The notes under the pieces: generated by a model
What the model was told of the DNA's origin: nothing
What the model saw: only the letters and a program-made list of their open reading frames with translations
Databases searched by the model: none
Position numbers and translations under genes: made by a program
From: an uncultured Coriobacteriaceae bacterium
GTDB lineage: Bacteria > Actinomycetota > Coriobacteriia > Coriobacteriales > Eggerthellaceae
Direction of reading: 5' to 3'
Length of the DNA stretch: 64,000 nucleotides
Assembly: GCA_900550055.1 (NCBI GenBank)
Contig: URQU01000001.1
Span: forward strand, 1 to 64,000
Shown here: in pieces, positions 26,377-39,146 of the stretch
Numbering within the stretch: position 1 is the first letter of the stretch
How the letters are laid out: every line of letters starts with the position of its first letter

Positions 26377-26850
26377 TTAGCGACGGTGACGCTTGCGGCG
26401 CACCTTATAGCCCTTCTTCTTGCCGCAGATGCCCTTCTCCTTCATTGCCAGGATCAGCTTCTCGGTGATGGCATCAAGCTGGGCGACCTCTTCGGCGCTC
26501 AGGCAGGAGATGATCTCCTCGGCAGTCTTATCGTTGGCCTCAGCACGCTTCTCGGCAAGCTCGCGGCCAAGCTCGGTCAGCTTCACCGCATAGGTGCGCG
26601 GCTGATCGACCGACTCGATGATCACATAGCCGTTGCGTTCGGCCTTCTTCACGACGTCCTTCAAGTTGCTGCGGTTCATGCCCAGCGTCTTGGTGAGGTC
26701 GCGCTGGGTAGCGCCATTATCAGCCAGCAGGGCCTGCAGCAGTGCGCCCTGACCGCGCTTGAAGCTCTTCGGGCCGTTCTTGCGGAATGCCAAGCGAACA
26801 AGCTTGTTCGCCTTCTTCATCTGAGCCAAAGACTTTGCGGCTTCGTTCAT
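26377..26850 (-). CDS. MarR-family winged-helix regulator
   Basis: 157 aa. A winged helix at about 40-110 (GQGALLQALLADNGATQRDLTKTLGMNRSNLKDVVKKAERNGYV, then wing 'QPRTYAVKLTELG'), a C-terminal dimerisation helix, and a strongly basic tail (GKKKGYKVRRKRHRR) that is unusual for MarR and would add non-specific DNA contact. Ligand unknown. parS site 3 lies about 75 bases upstream of the start, with a possible -10 (TATACT) between. Confidence 0.85.
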   Translation of the reverse strand: MNEAAKSLAQMKKANKLVRLAFRKNGPKSFKRGQGALLQALLADNGATQRDLTKTLGMNRSNLKDVVKKAERNGYVIIESVDQPRTYAVKLTELGRELAEKRAEANDKTAEEIISCLSAEEVAQLDAITEKLILAMKEKGICGKKKGYKVRRKRHRR

Positions 26851-26924
26851 GGTGGTTCCTTCCTATATAGACAATGTTTGAGTGTTGTTCAAATGTCTTG
26901 AGTATAGGAGTGTCGCGCGCATGG

Positions 26925-26940
26925 TGTTTCACGTGAAACA
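26925..26940. other. parS site 3
   Basis: Exact TGTTTCACGTGAAACA upstream of the MarR-type gene. The 26941-27118 stretch beyond it is AT-rich and shows no gene. Confidence 0.93.
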
Positions 26941-27118
26941 TGTTATCCATAAATAATACGCGGATTACTATTTCCCCAGGTTATATTTATAGATTTGATT
27001 ATTCGTGAATAAGATTACTTCTTAATTCCGCATCAAGGGATCGCTTTAAAAGGGCTTTGTAGCCGTGTTCGATCCAAGAATTCGGCCAGACACAACAGGA
27101 CAACAACCCCTGAAAACG

Positions 27119-27147
27119 AAAAAGCCCTTGCGCTTGCAAGGGCTTTA
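27119..27147 (-). terminator. Terminator of the tRNA-Ser genes
   Basis: AAAGCCCTTGC pairs with GCAAGGGCTTT; on the minus strand the stem is followed by TTTTTCGTTTTC, eight bases past the tRNA-Ser(CGA) CCA end. Confidence 0.9.
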
Positions 27148-27154
27148 AGATTCC

Positions 27155-27247
27155 TGGCGGAGGAGGAGGGATTCGAACCCTCGTCACCGGGGTTGCCGGT
27201 GAAACGGTTTTCGAGACCGCCGCATTCAACCACTCTGCCACCCCTCC
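27155..27247 (-). tRNA. tRNA-Ser (CGA)
   Basis: 93 bases with the long variable arm of class II tRNAs and an encoded CCA. The acceptor begins GGAGGGG; the anticodon stem GCGGT/ACCGT encloses CTCGAAA, giving CGA. T-loop TTCGAAT. Confidence 0.95.
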
Positions 27248-27324
27248 GCATGGGGCGGGTCGGCTGGGTATTTATGCCGACCTACAAAAAAGGCGTTACC
27301 ATAAAAGGTTCCGCCGGAATAATC

Positions 27325-27416
27325 TGGCGGAGAGATGGGGATTCGAACCCCAGATACGCTTTTGGCGTATACACGATTTCCAATCGTGCACCTTCGGCCA
27401 GCTCGGTCATCTCTCC
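27325..27416 (-). tRNA. tRNA-Ser (GGA)
   Basis: 92 bases, class II with a long variable arm (TACGC...GCGTA), encoded CCA. The anticodon stem CACGA/TCGTG encloses TTGGAAA, giving GGA. It lies 77 bases upstream of tRNA-Ser(CGA) on the same strand, so both may share one transcript. Confidence 0.95.
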
Positions 27417-27489
27417 GCTTGCTTACAGACTGCATCGCTTTCACGTTTTCTCTCGTGCGCTCATGCAGCGGTTAAGTATTTTACACCAT

Positions 27490-28305
27490 TTAATACGAAC
27501 TCACAAGAGAAAAATACTCATTGTTTTTGCCATTTTTTGCAACTTGCAGCGGCACATCGAACAGCGAGCTCATCATCTGGTCGGTCAGCATATCCTCCTT
27601 CGCTCCATCAGCGAATAGCTTTCCCTCCTTGACCAGGACCAATCGCTTGATTTCCGGAATAATATCTTCCGGATAATGGGTGATCAGCACGATGCCCCTG
27701 CCTGCTCTTGCGAGATCGCGCATGCTCGAACGTACATAATACATGCCTTCCGGATCCAGGCCCGTGCACGGCTCATCAAGCAGCAGCGTGCTCGGGTCAT
27801 GCACTAAGGCGCGCGCGAAGAGCACACGCCGAGCCTGACCGCTTGACATGGTCATGATGTCCTGATCGGCAAGCTTCGCCACACCAAGCATATCCATGGC
27901 CTCAAGCGCCTTTGCATGCGTGCGCTCGTTCGGATGGACGTGGCGTGGGAGGCCGAGCGTGCCGAACAAGCCGCCTTCCACGATGTCCACAGCCGGCAGA
28001 TGGACGTTGATCTGCGCCTGCATGGTAGATGACACGATTCCCAACGTTTTGCGCACATCAACCAACGTTGCACGAGGGTTGCCGTTGAACCTTACCGGGG
28101 GCTGCTCGCGATACAGCGGCATCACTTCCCTGGTGATAAGCTTCACGAACGTCGATTTACCGGCTCCATTGGGACCTAGAAGCGCGATGTTCTCCCCTTT
28201 GGCAAGCGAGAACTCGTCAACATGCAGGATAGTTCGGCCCGATCGCACCACCTCGGCATCGTTAAGCTCGAACAACGGCTGCGCTTCGGTATTCTCCTTG
28301 TTCAT
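27490..28305 (-). CDS. ABC transporter ATP-binding protein, stand-alone
   Basis: 271 aa from ATG 28305 (AAGGA upstream). Walker A LLGPNGAGKST, Walker B STLLLDEPCTGLD and the H-loop LITHYPEDII are all present. The signature motif reads MSSGQARR instead of LSGGQ. No permease gene is adjacent. The length and the arrangement resemble molybdate-ModF/YlmA-like soluble ABC ATPases rather than a classic importer component. Partner and substrate are unknown. It lies downstream of the foldase lipoprotein gene, separated from it by a terminator. Confidence 0.85.
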   Translation of the reverse strand: MNKENTEAQPLFELNDAEVVRSGRTILHVDEFSLAKGENIALLGPNGAGKSTFVKLITREVMPLYREQPPVRFNGNPRATLVDVRKTLGIVSSTMQAQINVHLPAVDIVEGGLFGTLGLPRHVHPNERTHAKALEAMDMLGVAKLADQDIMTMSSGQARRVLFARALVHDPSTLLLDEPCTGLDPEGMYYVRSSMRDLARAGRGIVLITHYPEDIIPEIKRLVLVKEGKLFADGAKEDMLTDQMMSSLFDVPLQVAKNGKNNEYFSLVSSY

Positions 28306-28326
28306 ACGTCCATTCCTTATCAAACG

Positions 28327-28360
28327 AAGAAGGGAACCCGTTGAAACGGGTTCCCTTCTT
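28327..28360 (-). terminator. Terminator of the foldase lipoprotein gene
   Basis: AAGAAGGGAACCCG pairs with CGGGTTCCCTTCTT around TTGAAA. It lies 26 bases past the stop of the PrsA-like gene and just upstream of the ABC ATPase start. Confidence 0.8.
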
Positions 28361-28386
28361 GTACTTGCTTTACACGCCTTTTCAGG

Positions 28387-29601
28387 CTAGTTTGCCGAAG
28401 ACTTACCCTCGACATCGGTTGCGCTGGCGGCATTGTCGGCAGAACCGTCTGCGCTAGCGGAGGCATCGCCATCCGTCGAACCGGCGGCCGACACGTTTGC
28501 ATCGGAGCCTTCAGCGCTGGAAGAATCCTCGGTCTGATACTTCGACATATCCACGTCATAGGGCAGGCCAGAGGGCATATCGTTAATCTTGAGGTCGGAA
28601 GATTCCTTCTTCTCCTTCAGCCAGTTCTGATAGTTCGTGGTCTTGCCCTGGGACTGCAGCGACTCCTTGATGGTTTCCTGCCACTCGGAGGGAATCTGGT
28701 CGATGCTGGTGATCTTCACCGTCTCGGTGCCGTCGTCGGCCTTCTCCTTCGGGGCGTTGTACACGTCGGTGCACTTGATGATATGGATACCATAGCTGCT
28801 GGTGACCAATCCGCTGACCTGGTCTTTCTCAAGGCCGCTCAACGCATCGGTGTATTCCTGCACGAACGAGTTGGTCTTATCCCAACCCACATCGCCACCG
28901 GCGTCCTTGGAACCCGTATCCTTGGAATACTGCTTGGCGGCCTCGGCAAAATCAAGCTCGCCGGAGTTGATCTTGTTCAGCACGTCCTGGGCGGTTGCCT
29001 CATCATCGGAATCGAACAGGATATGGCTGGAACGCTTGGCTCCATCGTAGGCGCTGGCATACATCTGAGCGTACTGGAGCATATCTTCGCTGGAGGGTTC
29101 CTCGGTGGACTCGAAGGTGTTGTACAGCTCCTTCGCCTTCAGCTGCAGCTCGATCTCGGAACGGTACTCATCCTCGGTCATGCCGGCCTGCTCAAGAGCG
29201 GACTGCCACTTCTCGTCGCTATCGTAGTTCGACTTCATCTTGTCGACGTAGCCATCGACCTCGGAGCTATCGATGGTGATGCCCTTTTCCTTGGCGCCGG
29301 AGTTGATGAGCTCGCGCGTGACATACGTGTTGATAATCTGCTCGCGCACACCTGCCGGATCGGTTCCCATCTGGGCCAGGTAGTTGCCCCAGGAATCCTC
29401 GTCGGTCAGACCCTGCTGCTCGCGCACGCTTTGGATGTAGTCGGTCACCGTGTCTTCGTAGATTTCAGTGCCGTTGATGGTGGCGGCCACTGCGCCCGAA
29501 CCGGAATTCTGGTTATTGCTGGAGCAACCGGCAACGCCTACGATGCACGCCGCCGAAAGACCCATCGCGCAAACCGTTGAGATAATGCGAGATGCCTTCA
29601 T
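28387..29601 (-). CDS. PrsA/SurA-like peptidyl-prolyl isomerase lipoprotein
   Basis: 404 aa from ATG 29601 (AGGAAGG upstream; 37 further open codons are unsupported). A signal peptide with lipobox VAGC gives lipidation at Cys26. A SurA-N-like chaperone domain runs to about residue 170 and a parvulin rotamase domain covers about 190-285 (RSSHILF start, 'GELDFAEAAKQYSKDTGSKDAGGDVGW', 'YGIHIIKCTD'). A low-complexity Ser/Ala/Asp tail of about 50 residues ends the protein. It is anchored on the outer face of the membrane, where it assists folding of exported proteins. Confidence 0.9.
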   Translation of the reverse strand: MKASRIISTVCAMGLSAACIVGVAGCSSNNQNSGSGAVAATINGTEIYEDTVTDYIQSVREQQGLTDEDSWGNYLAQMGTDPAGVREQIINTYVTRELINSGAKEKGITIDSSEVDGYVDKMKSNYDSDEKWQSALEQAGMTEDEYRSEIELQLKAKELYNTFESTEEPSSEDMLQYAQMYASAYDGAKRSSHILFDSDDEATAQDVLNKINSGELDFAEAAKQYSKDTGSKDAGGDVGWDKTNSFVQEYTDALSGLEKDQVSGLVTSSYGIHIIKCTDVYNAPKEKADDGTETVKITSIDQIPSEWQETIKESLQSQGKTTNYQNWLKEKKESSDLKINDMPSGLPYDVDMSKYQTEDSSSAEGSDANVSAAGSTDGDASASADGSADNAASATDVEGKSSAN

Positions 29602-29777
29602 AAAACCCTTCCTCAAACGCACGAAACCGCTGGACACACATACCCTGCGGTTAAATCGGAATGCCTTGTCGGTATTTTCCCACACGCTAGAATACGGCCC
29701 TTCCGCCAGCACAATATGCCCATGCAGGTTTCACAGGAGCTGGCCTTTCTTGCGATATCCGCTTTGCTTGGCATGGA

Positions 29778-29803
29778 AAAAGGCGGCCCGAAGGCCGCCT
29801 TTT
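29778..29803 (-). terminator. Terminator of typA
   Basis: AAAAGGCGGCC pairs with GGCCGCCTTTT around CGAA; on the minus strand the T run continues (TTTTTCC). It lies about 90 bases past the typA stop. Confidence 0.85.
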
Positions 29804-29890
29804 GGATGCTTTGCCGGTTCCGTTACGTCTCGTCCTTGACGCGATCGGACCCTGTTCACGCGTAAGGTCGAAGAAGAAACGACCTTCGCG

Positions 29891-31702
<1,812 letters not shown>

Positions 31703-31711
31703 ACGGGTGTG

Positions 31712-32272
31712 CTACTCCTCTTCAGTTTCTTGCGCGATCTTGCGCTCTTCCCTATTCAATTCTTCAATATGCTCGGTAAGCGTGTTGATGGAACGTTGCG
31801 ATGATACCACCTGGACAATGCCCCAAATAGCTGCAGTGCCGGCTATGGCGGCAACCACACCGAACAACCCGAAAGGGCGCCTGCCGCAGAACAAGGCCAC
31901 CAGTCCGCCGACAACCGCCATGCCAAGGCCGTTGCGGCGTTCGTCATACACCGCATCGCGTTGGCGCACCAGCTGCGTCCGAGCCGCGGCTATGCCGGCA
32001 AGGCGGGCATCGACATCGTCATAGGCCGCGCGGGTGGGGCGTTTCGAAGCTGATGAGCCGTCCGCTTTCCTACGACCCTTCGGCGATGTCAGGAAGTCAT
32101 AGGCCTCCTGCAGGTTCTTGAATTGCTCGGTTGCCCGATCTTGCAGCTTTTTGTTGGTGGCGAAGCGGTCGGGATGCAAGATCTGAGCCGTTTCGCGATA
32201 AGCCGTCTTGATATCCTCGTCGGTAGCGTCCTCGTCCAATCCTAAGGCACGCAATGCTTCCAGACGGTTCAT
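31712..32272 (-). CDS. Membrane-associated J-domain protein
   Basis: 186 aa. An N-terminal J domain (residues 4-63) with the HPD motif at 33-35, a basic linker (GRRKADGSSASKRPTR), then two hydrophobic stretches at about 118-160 (GLGMAVVGGLVALF and the Ala/Ile-rich segment after PFGLFG), and a Glu-rich end. It would present a J domain to DnaK at the membrane. It lacks the zinc and C-terminal domains of DnaJ, so it is not the housekeeping DnaJ. Upstream partner of typA. Confidence 0.85.
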   Translation of the reverse strand: MNRLEALRALGLDEDATDEDIKTAYRETAQILHPDRFATNKKLQDRATEQFKNLQEAYDFLTSPKGRRKADGSSASKRPTRAAYDDVDARLAGIAAARTQLVRQRDAVYDERRNGLGMAVVGGLVALFCGRRPFGLFGVVAAIAGTAAIWGIVQVVSSQRSINTLTEHIEELNREERKIAQETEEE

Positions 32273-32317
32273 GACACCTCGCTTACCAGCTCGACCGTTT
32301 CCTACCCCGATACGAAA

Positions 32318-32377
32318 GCAGGCCCGTTAACGGACCTGCGGACAAAAAAATTGCAGGCCCGTTTCCGGACCTGCAAA
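32318..32377 (-). terminator. Tandem duplicated terminator hairpins after tRNA-Ala
   Basis: Two nearly identical hairpins (GCAGGCCCGTT...GGACCTGC, 32318-32339 and 32353-32374) stand head to tail. The one nearer the tRNA is followed on the minus strand by seven T, an efficient terminator; the second is a back-up ending CTTTCG. Confidence 0.85.
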
Positions 32378-32387
32378 TAATCTTAAA

Positions 32388-32463
32388 TGGTGGAGGTTAG
32401 GGGGATCGAACCCCTGACCTCAGGCTTGCAAAGCCCGCGCTCTCCCAGCTGAGCTAAACCCCC
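32388..32463 (-). tRNA. tRNA-Ala (TGC)
   Basis: 76 bases, encoded CCA, acceptor GGGGGTT. The anticodon stem CGGGC/GCCTG encloses TTTGCAA, giving TGC. It follows tRNA-Ile on the same strand, the same order as the Ile-Ala pair often found inside rRNA operons, but no rRNA is present here. Confidence 0.96.
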
Positions 32464-32479
32464 AACTCGCACTTTACAA

Positions 32480-32527
32480 TAATAAACGCTCCACCGGCAA
32501 ACTCGGCTCACGGTGGAGCGTTTATCG
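32480..32527 (-). other. Hairpin between tRNA-Ile and tRNA-Ala
   Basis: ATAAACGCTCCACCG pairs with CGGTGGAGCGTTTAT, a perfect 15-bp stem with an 18-base loop. It could terminate tRNA-Ile or serve as a processing site in an Ile-Ala precursor. The T-tract after the stem is short (TTATTATTG). Confidence 0.55.
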
Positions 32528-32534
32528 CAAATAC

Positions 32535-32611
<77 letters not shown>

Positions 32612-32630
32612 CTTCGAAAAGTGCTCGTTT

Positions 32631-32660
32631 ATTATAACCAGGGTTTCCAAGAATGGTCAA
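32631..32660 (-). promoter_or_regulatory. Promoter of the tRNA-Ile/tRNA-Ala unit
   Basis: On the minus strand TTGACC (32660-32655) and TATAAT (32636-32631), 18-base spacer, about 20 bases before tRNA-Ile. Confidence 0.75.
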
Positions 32661-32816
32661 GAAGAATTTTCAACTTTTAGGAAAATTTTTTTCAACCGCG
32701 GTTTTACAGAAGAAACCGCAGGTCAGAGCCGTGTTCACGAGTATAATCCCTTATATAGAGGTACCTGAAGAGCTCGATTTCATATATGAGCGAAACGCTT
32801 ATAGTTAGGAGCAGGC

Positions 32817-33326
32817 TTGGTTCCCATTGCCGTGCAAAAGATCATCGTCGGAAGCGCTCCGGGTCCTTCCATCCTTGTGTTGCAGCCTATCGAGGAAAGC
32901 CCCGTGCCTGGAACATCGCGCATCGTTCCCATCATGGTGGGTGCCGCCGAAGCTGCTCAACTGCATCTGGCGGTCACCCATACCAAGGTGGCACGTCCCA
33001 CTACGCACGACCTGCTGCTCGACGCCCTTACAAATCTCGATGCAAGCGTCGACCACGTCCTTATCGACAAGGTGAAGGGCTCGCTGTTCTTTGCGAAGCT
33101 CACGTTGCGCCAGCACGGTAGGCTCATCGAGCTTGACGCCCGCCCCAGCGACGCTCTGTCCCTTGCTTTGCGCGAGGACGCCCCGCTCTATATCAACGAG
33201 GATGTCCTGGAGCGCGCTTCGTATCCCTACATCGTTCGAAAGCCCATCGAGGACGAATCCGCTGAAGAGGAGCTCGAGGAGTTCCGCTCGTTCCTGGAGA
33301 ACCTCGACCCGAAGGATTTCTCGTAA
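32817..33326 (+). CDS. Bifunctional nuclease-domain (DUF151/BFN) protein
   Basis: 169 aa. TTG start at 32817 with AGGAG five bases upstream. The BFN domain covers about 25-135 (VLQPIEESP, 'RIVPIMVGAAEAAQLHLAV', 'PTTHDLLLDALTNLDASVDHVLIDKVKGSLFFAKL', 'ELDARPSDALSLALREDAPLYINEDVL'), then an acidic tail (EDESAEEELEEF). The domain is named for nuclease activity reported for plant and Thermotoga homologues; its bacterial role is not settled. One of the few plus-strand genes left of the origin. A TATAAT at 32742-32747 is a likely -10. Confidence 0.88.
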   Translation: MVPIAVQKIIVGSAPGPSILVLQPIEESPVPGTSRIVPIMVGAAEAAQLHLAVTHTKVARPTTHDLLLDALTNLDASVDHVLIDKVKGSLFFAKLTLRQHGRLIELDARPSDALSLALREDAPLYINEDVLERASYPYIVRKPIEDESAEEELEEFRSFLENLDPKDFS

Positions 33327-33333
33327 CGAAACG

Positions 33334-33367
33334 GCGAGAGTGTACTTGCAGCAAGCACGCTCTCGCA
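33334..33367 (+). terminator. Hairpin after the BFN gene
   Basis: GCGAGAGTGTACTTG pairs imperfectly with CAAGCACGCTCTCGC around a 4-base loop, directly after the stop. No T-tract, so it may work with the palindromic parS 40 bases further on. Confidence 0.5.
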
Positions 33368-33402
33368 AGAAGCTGGCTCAACCATGCTCTTCCCAACCGG
33401 GA

Positions 33403-33418
33403 TGTTTCACGTGAAACA
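33403..33418. other. parS site 4, inside a 26-bp perfect palindrome
   Basis: TGTTTCACGTGAAACA, flanked symmetrically so that 33398-33423 is a perfect palindrome (CGGGA...TCCCG arms). It lies between the convergent BFN gene and gyrA. The remaining 33424-33655 shows no gene. Confidence 0.93.
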
Positions 33419-33655
33419 TCCCGTGCTGCCATCGAATCGCTATGCTACATATCGCCTTGATCGGTTTCCGGGCTCACCGCAATCCTCCCCGAGACCATAA
33501 AACTCGTATCCGGCATAGTCCCAATCGAAAACCAAGGTAGGTATTAGCTGGCGCGCAATCGAATCGCGCTTCCCTATTCGAACATGCCGCCCCCCTCCTT
33601 GCACTCCCCACAACGCCGCACCCCTGCTGCTGCACAGCAACATGCCCATACAACA

Positions 33656-33690
33656 AGAAAGCCGCCCCTTGCGGAGCGGCTTTCTCAATC
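33656..33690 (-). terminator. Terminator of gyrA
   Basis: GAAAGCCGC pairs with GCGGCTTTC around a GC-rich loop; on the minus strand it ends CTTTCTTGTTG. It lies 23 bases past the gyrA stop. Confidence 0.75.
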
Positions 33691-33712
33691 GTTCGTATAC
33701 GCCTGAAGCTGG

Positions 33713-36445
<2,733 letters not shown>

Positions 36446-36454
36446 TCAATTCTC

Positions 36455-38422
36455 CTAGATGTCCAAGAATCTAACGTCGCGGGCGTGCTTCTGGATGAAC
36501 TCCTTGCGCGGCTCCACCTGATCGCCCATGAGCTCGCTGACCGTGCGCTCGGCCTCGGCGGCATCGTCGATGCTCACCTGCAGAAGCGTACGGGTAGCAG
36601 GCTCCATGGTGGTTTCCCACAGCTGCTCGGGATCCATCTCGCCCAGGCCCTTGTAGCGCTGCACGTCGAACTTCTCGGAACCGCCCATTTCCTCGAGCTC
36701 GCGGCTCAGGCTGTTCTCGTCGTAGATATAGCGCTCGATCTTCGTGGAGCGGGTGTTCTTCTTCTTCACGCCGAAGATGGGCGGGCATGCGATGTAAACG
36801 TAACCGCGGTTGATGAGCTCGGGCATGTAGCGATAGAAGAACGTCAGCAGCAGGATGCGGATGTGCGCGCCGTCGACATCGGCATCGGTCATGATGATGA
36901 TGCGGTGATAACGCGCCTGGTCGGCGTCGAAATCCTCGCCGATGTTCGTGCCGATGGCCGTGATGAGCGAGCTGATGGTGTCGCTGGACAGGGCGCGATG
37001 CAATCCGGCACGCTCGACGTTCAAGATCTTACCGCGCAGCGGCAGGATAGCCTGCGTCTTGCGGTCGCGCGCCTGCTTGGCGCTGCCACCTGCGGAATCG
37101 CCCTCTACAATGAAGATTTCGGACTCTTCGGGCTTTTTGGACGAGCAGTCCGCCAACTTACCCGGCAGGGCGAACGAGTCGAGCACGCCCTTGCGGCGCG
37201 TCATCTCGCGGGCCTTGCGGGCAGCTTCGCGGGCCTTCAGGGCCTGCGTGGCCTTGCCGATGATGCGCTTGGCCGGCGCAGGGTTCTCCTCCAGATACTC
37301 GGCCAAGCCCTGTGTGACGGCGTTTTGCACAAGCGGGCGGATCTCGGAGTTGCCGAGCTTCGTCTTCGTCTGGCCCTCGAACTGCGGGTCGTGCAGCTTC
37401 ACGGAGATGACGGCGGCCAAGCCTTCGCGTGTGTCGTCGCCGGAGAGGTTGTTGTCCTTCTCCTTCAGGATGCCTTTGCTGCGCGCGTACTCGTTGATGG
37501 TACGCGTGACGGCCTGCTTGAAGCCATCGAGGTGCGTGCCGCCTTCATGCGTGTTGATGTTGTTGGCGAACGCCATGACGGAGTTCGCGGAGAACGACGT
37601 GGACCATTGCATGGCCACCTCGACCGTGCCGTCGGCGCTTTCGGCCTCGAAATAGATGGGCTTGTTCAGCGTTTCGCGGCCCTCGTTGAGGTACGTCACG
37701 AAGTCGATGATGCCGCCTTCGTACTGGAACACGTCGCTATGCGGCTCGGGTGAGGAGTCCGACACGATGAGGCTCGGGTTGGCGCGCTCGTCGGTCAGCG
37801 TGATCTTCAGGCCCTTGTTCAGGAACGCCATCTCGCGGAAACGCGCCGCAAGCACGCTGTAATCATAGATGGTGGTCTCGGTGAAGATCTCAGGGTCGGG
37901 CCAGAAGGTGACTGTGGTTCCGGTGTGATCGGAAGTGCCCACCTCGTGCAGCTTTTCGCAGGTTTTGCCCTGCTCGAAGGCAATCTGATACTCCTTGCCG
38001 TCACGGCGCACGTTCACCTGGACGCGCGTGGACAGCGCGTTCACGACCGACACGCCCACGCCGTGCAGGCCGCCGGACACCTTGTATCCCTCGCCGCCGA
38101 ACTTGCCGCCGGCGTGCAGCACGGTCAGGACGACCTCGACCGTGGGAATCTTCTCCTTGGGGTGCTCATCGACCGGGATGCCGCGGCCATCGTCGGCGAC
38201 GGTGATGGAGTTGTCGGGGTGAATGGCCACCTCGATATGGCTGCAGTAACCGGCCAAAGCCTCGTCGACCGCGTTATCCACAACCTCGTAAACCAGGTGA
38301 TGGAGACCGCGCGGGCCCGTGGAGCCGATATACATGCCAGGACGCTTGCGAACAGGTTCAAGGCCTTCAAGGACCTGAATGTCCGAGCCGTCGTAATGAT
38401 CAGGTTTTGCTGCCACTGACAC
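36455..38422 (-). CDS. gyrB: DNA gyrase subunit B
   Basis: 655 aa, the Gram-positive-type length. GHKL ATPase with DNAVDEALAG, DDGRGIPV and GLHGVGVSVVNAL; transducer; TOPRIM domain with EGDSAGGSAKQARDR and the metal-binding DADVDGAHIR; conserved C-terminus 'QRYKGLGEMDPEQLWETTM'. Together with GyrA forms the supercoiling enzyme. Follows dciA with a 133-base gap and probably has its own promoter there; I saw no clear one. Confidence 0.98.
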   Translation of the reverse strand: MSVAAKPDHYDGSDIQVLEGLEPVRKRPGMYIGSTGPRGLHHLVYEVVDNAVDEALAGYCSHIEVAIHPDNSITVADDGRGIPVDEHPKEKIPTVEVVLTVLHAGGKFGGEGYKVSGGLHGVGVSVVNALSTRVQVNVRRDGKEYQIAFEQGKTCEKLHEVGTSDHTGTTVTFWPDPEIFTETTIYDYSVLAARFREMAFLNKGLKITLTDERANPSLIVSDSSPEPHSDVFQYEGGIIDFVTYLNEGRETLNKPIYFEAESADGTVEVAMQWSTSFSANSVMAFANNINTHEGGTHLDGFKQAVTRTINEYARSKGILKEKDNNLSGDDTREGLAAVISVKLHDPQFEGQTKTKLGNSEIRPLVQNAVTQGLAEYLEENPAPAKRIIGKATQALKAREAARKAREMTRRKGVLDSFALPGKLADCSSKKPEESEIFIVEGDSAGGSAKQARDRKTQAILPLRGKILNVERAGLHRALSSDTISSLITAIGTNIGEDFDADQARYHRIIIMTDADVDGAHIRILLLTFFYRYMPELINRGYVYIACPPIFGVKKKNTRSTKIERYIYDENSLSRELEEMGGSEKFDVQRYKGLGEMDPEQLWETTMEPATRTLLQVSIDDAAEAERTVSELMGDQVEPRKEFIQKHARDVRFLDI

Positions 38423-38555
38423 GCTCCTCTAGTATTGAATGTTTCGATTCCGGATGGTTCTGGAACCTATTGATTCTACCACAACGCGTCTTGGCACCGG
38501 GGCTCTTCACGCCCTTTACAGGCCTTCAGATGCCTTCTAAGGCATGATTTTCAAT

Positions 38556-39146
38556 CTATAGATCACTTTTGCCGTTTTTTGCGCGCCCCGGCTTTTCGCT
38601 TGCCTCCAAGGCTTTCAGAATTGATTCCCTGAGGCGCTTATCCTCAACGCCTTCGGCCTGCTCGCGCAAACGAGCCGCCGCCTCGGAGCTGATAAGCGGA
38701 TCCGGGGTGCGCGCAGCCCGGGCGGCCTGCTGCGCGGCGCGCGCAGCCTCTTCGCGAAACGGGTGGCGAGCCTTCATATCGAAGCGGGCGGGCTTGATGG
38801 AGAACAGGGCAACATGCTCGCCCTGTTCGTTAAGGCGAATCTTCAGCATTTCCTGGCGAGCATCGATATCCGAGCGGATCATGGCGTCGTCGCAATACAC
38901 CACGAGCAGGGTCTTGCCCGCCGGAACCCGCGCCGCCATAGGATCGTTGGCCTGTTCGGGCTTCATGATGTACACGCCGTTGGTATGGTCGAGCACCAGC
39001 GACGCGGAATCGCGATAGACGGCCTCCACGGCGCATTTCCAGCGAACGTGCACCTCCGCGACGCGCTGAGAACGTGCGGCTTGGGCGCCGGCGGCGCCAA
39101 GGCTTCGCAGCAATTGCTGCAAGCCGCTGCCAAGATCGGCCATCAT
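38556..39146 (-). CDS. dciA: DciA-type (DUF721) replicative helicase loader candidate
   Basis: 196 aa. The DUF721 domain covers the first about 120 residues (LRSLGAAGAQAARSQRVAEVHVRWKCAVEAVYRDSASLVL, 'LLVVYCDDAMIRSDIDARQEMLKIRLNEQ'), with the conserved Trp; the rest is Ala/Arg/Glu-rich and likely helical or disordered. DciA is the ancestral DnaB-interacting factor, found in actinobacteria at the same place between recF and gyrB (mycobacterial Rv0004). Overlaps recF by four bases (ATGA), so translation is coupled. The name rests on family plus position. Confidence 0.8.
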   Translation of the reverse strand: MMADLGSGLQQLLRSLGAAGAQAARSQRVAEVHVRWKCAVEAVYRDSASLVLDHTNGVYIMKPEQANDPMAARVPAGKTLLVVYCDDAMIRSDIDARQEMLKIRLNEQGEHVALFSIKPARFDMKARHPFREEAARAAQQAARAARTPDPLISSEAAARLREQAEGVEDKRLRESILKALEASEKPGRAKNGKSDL

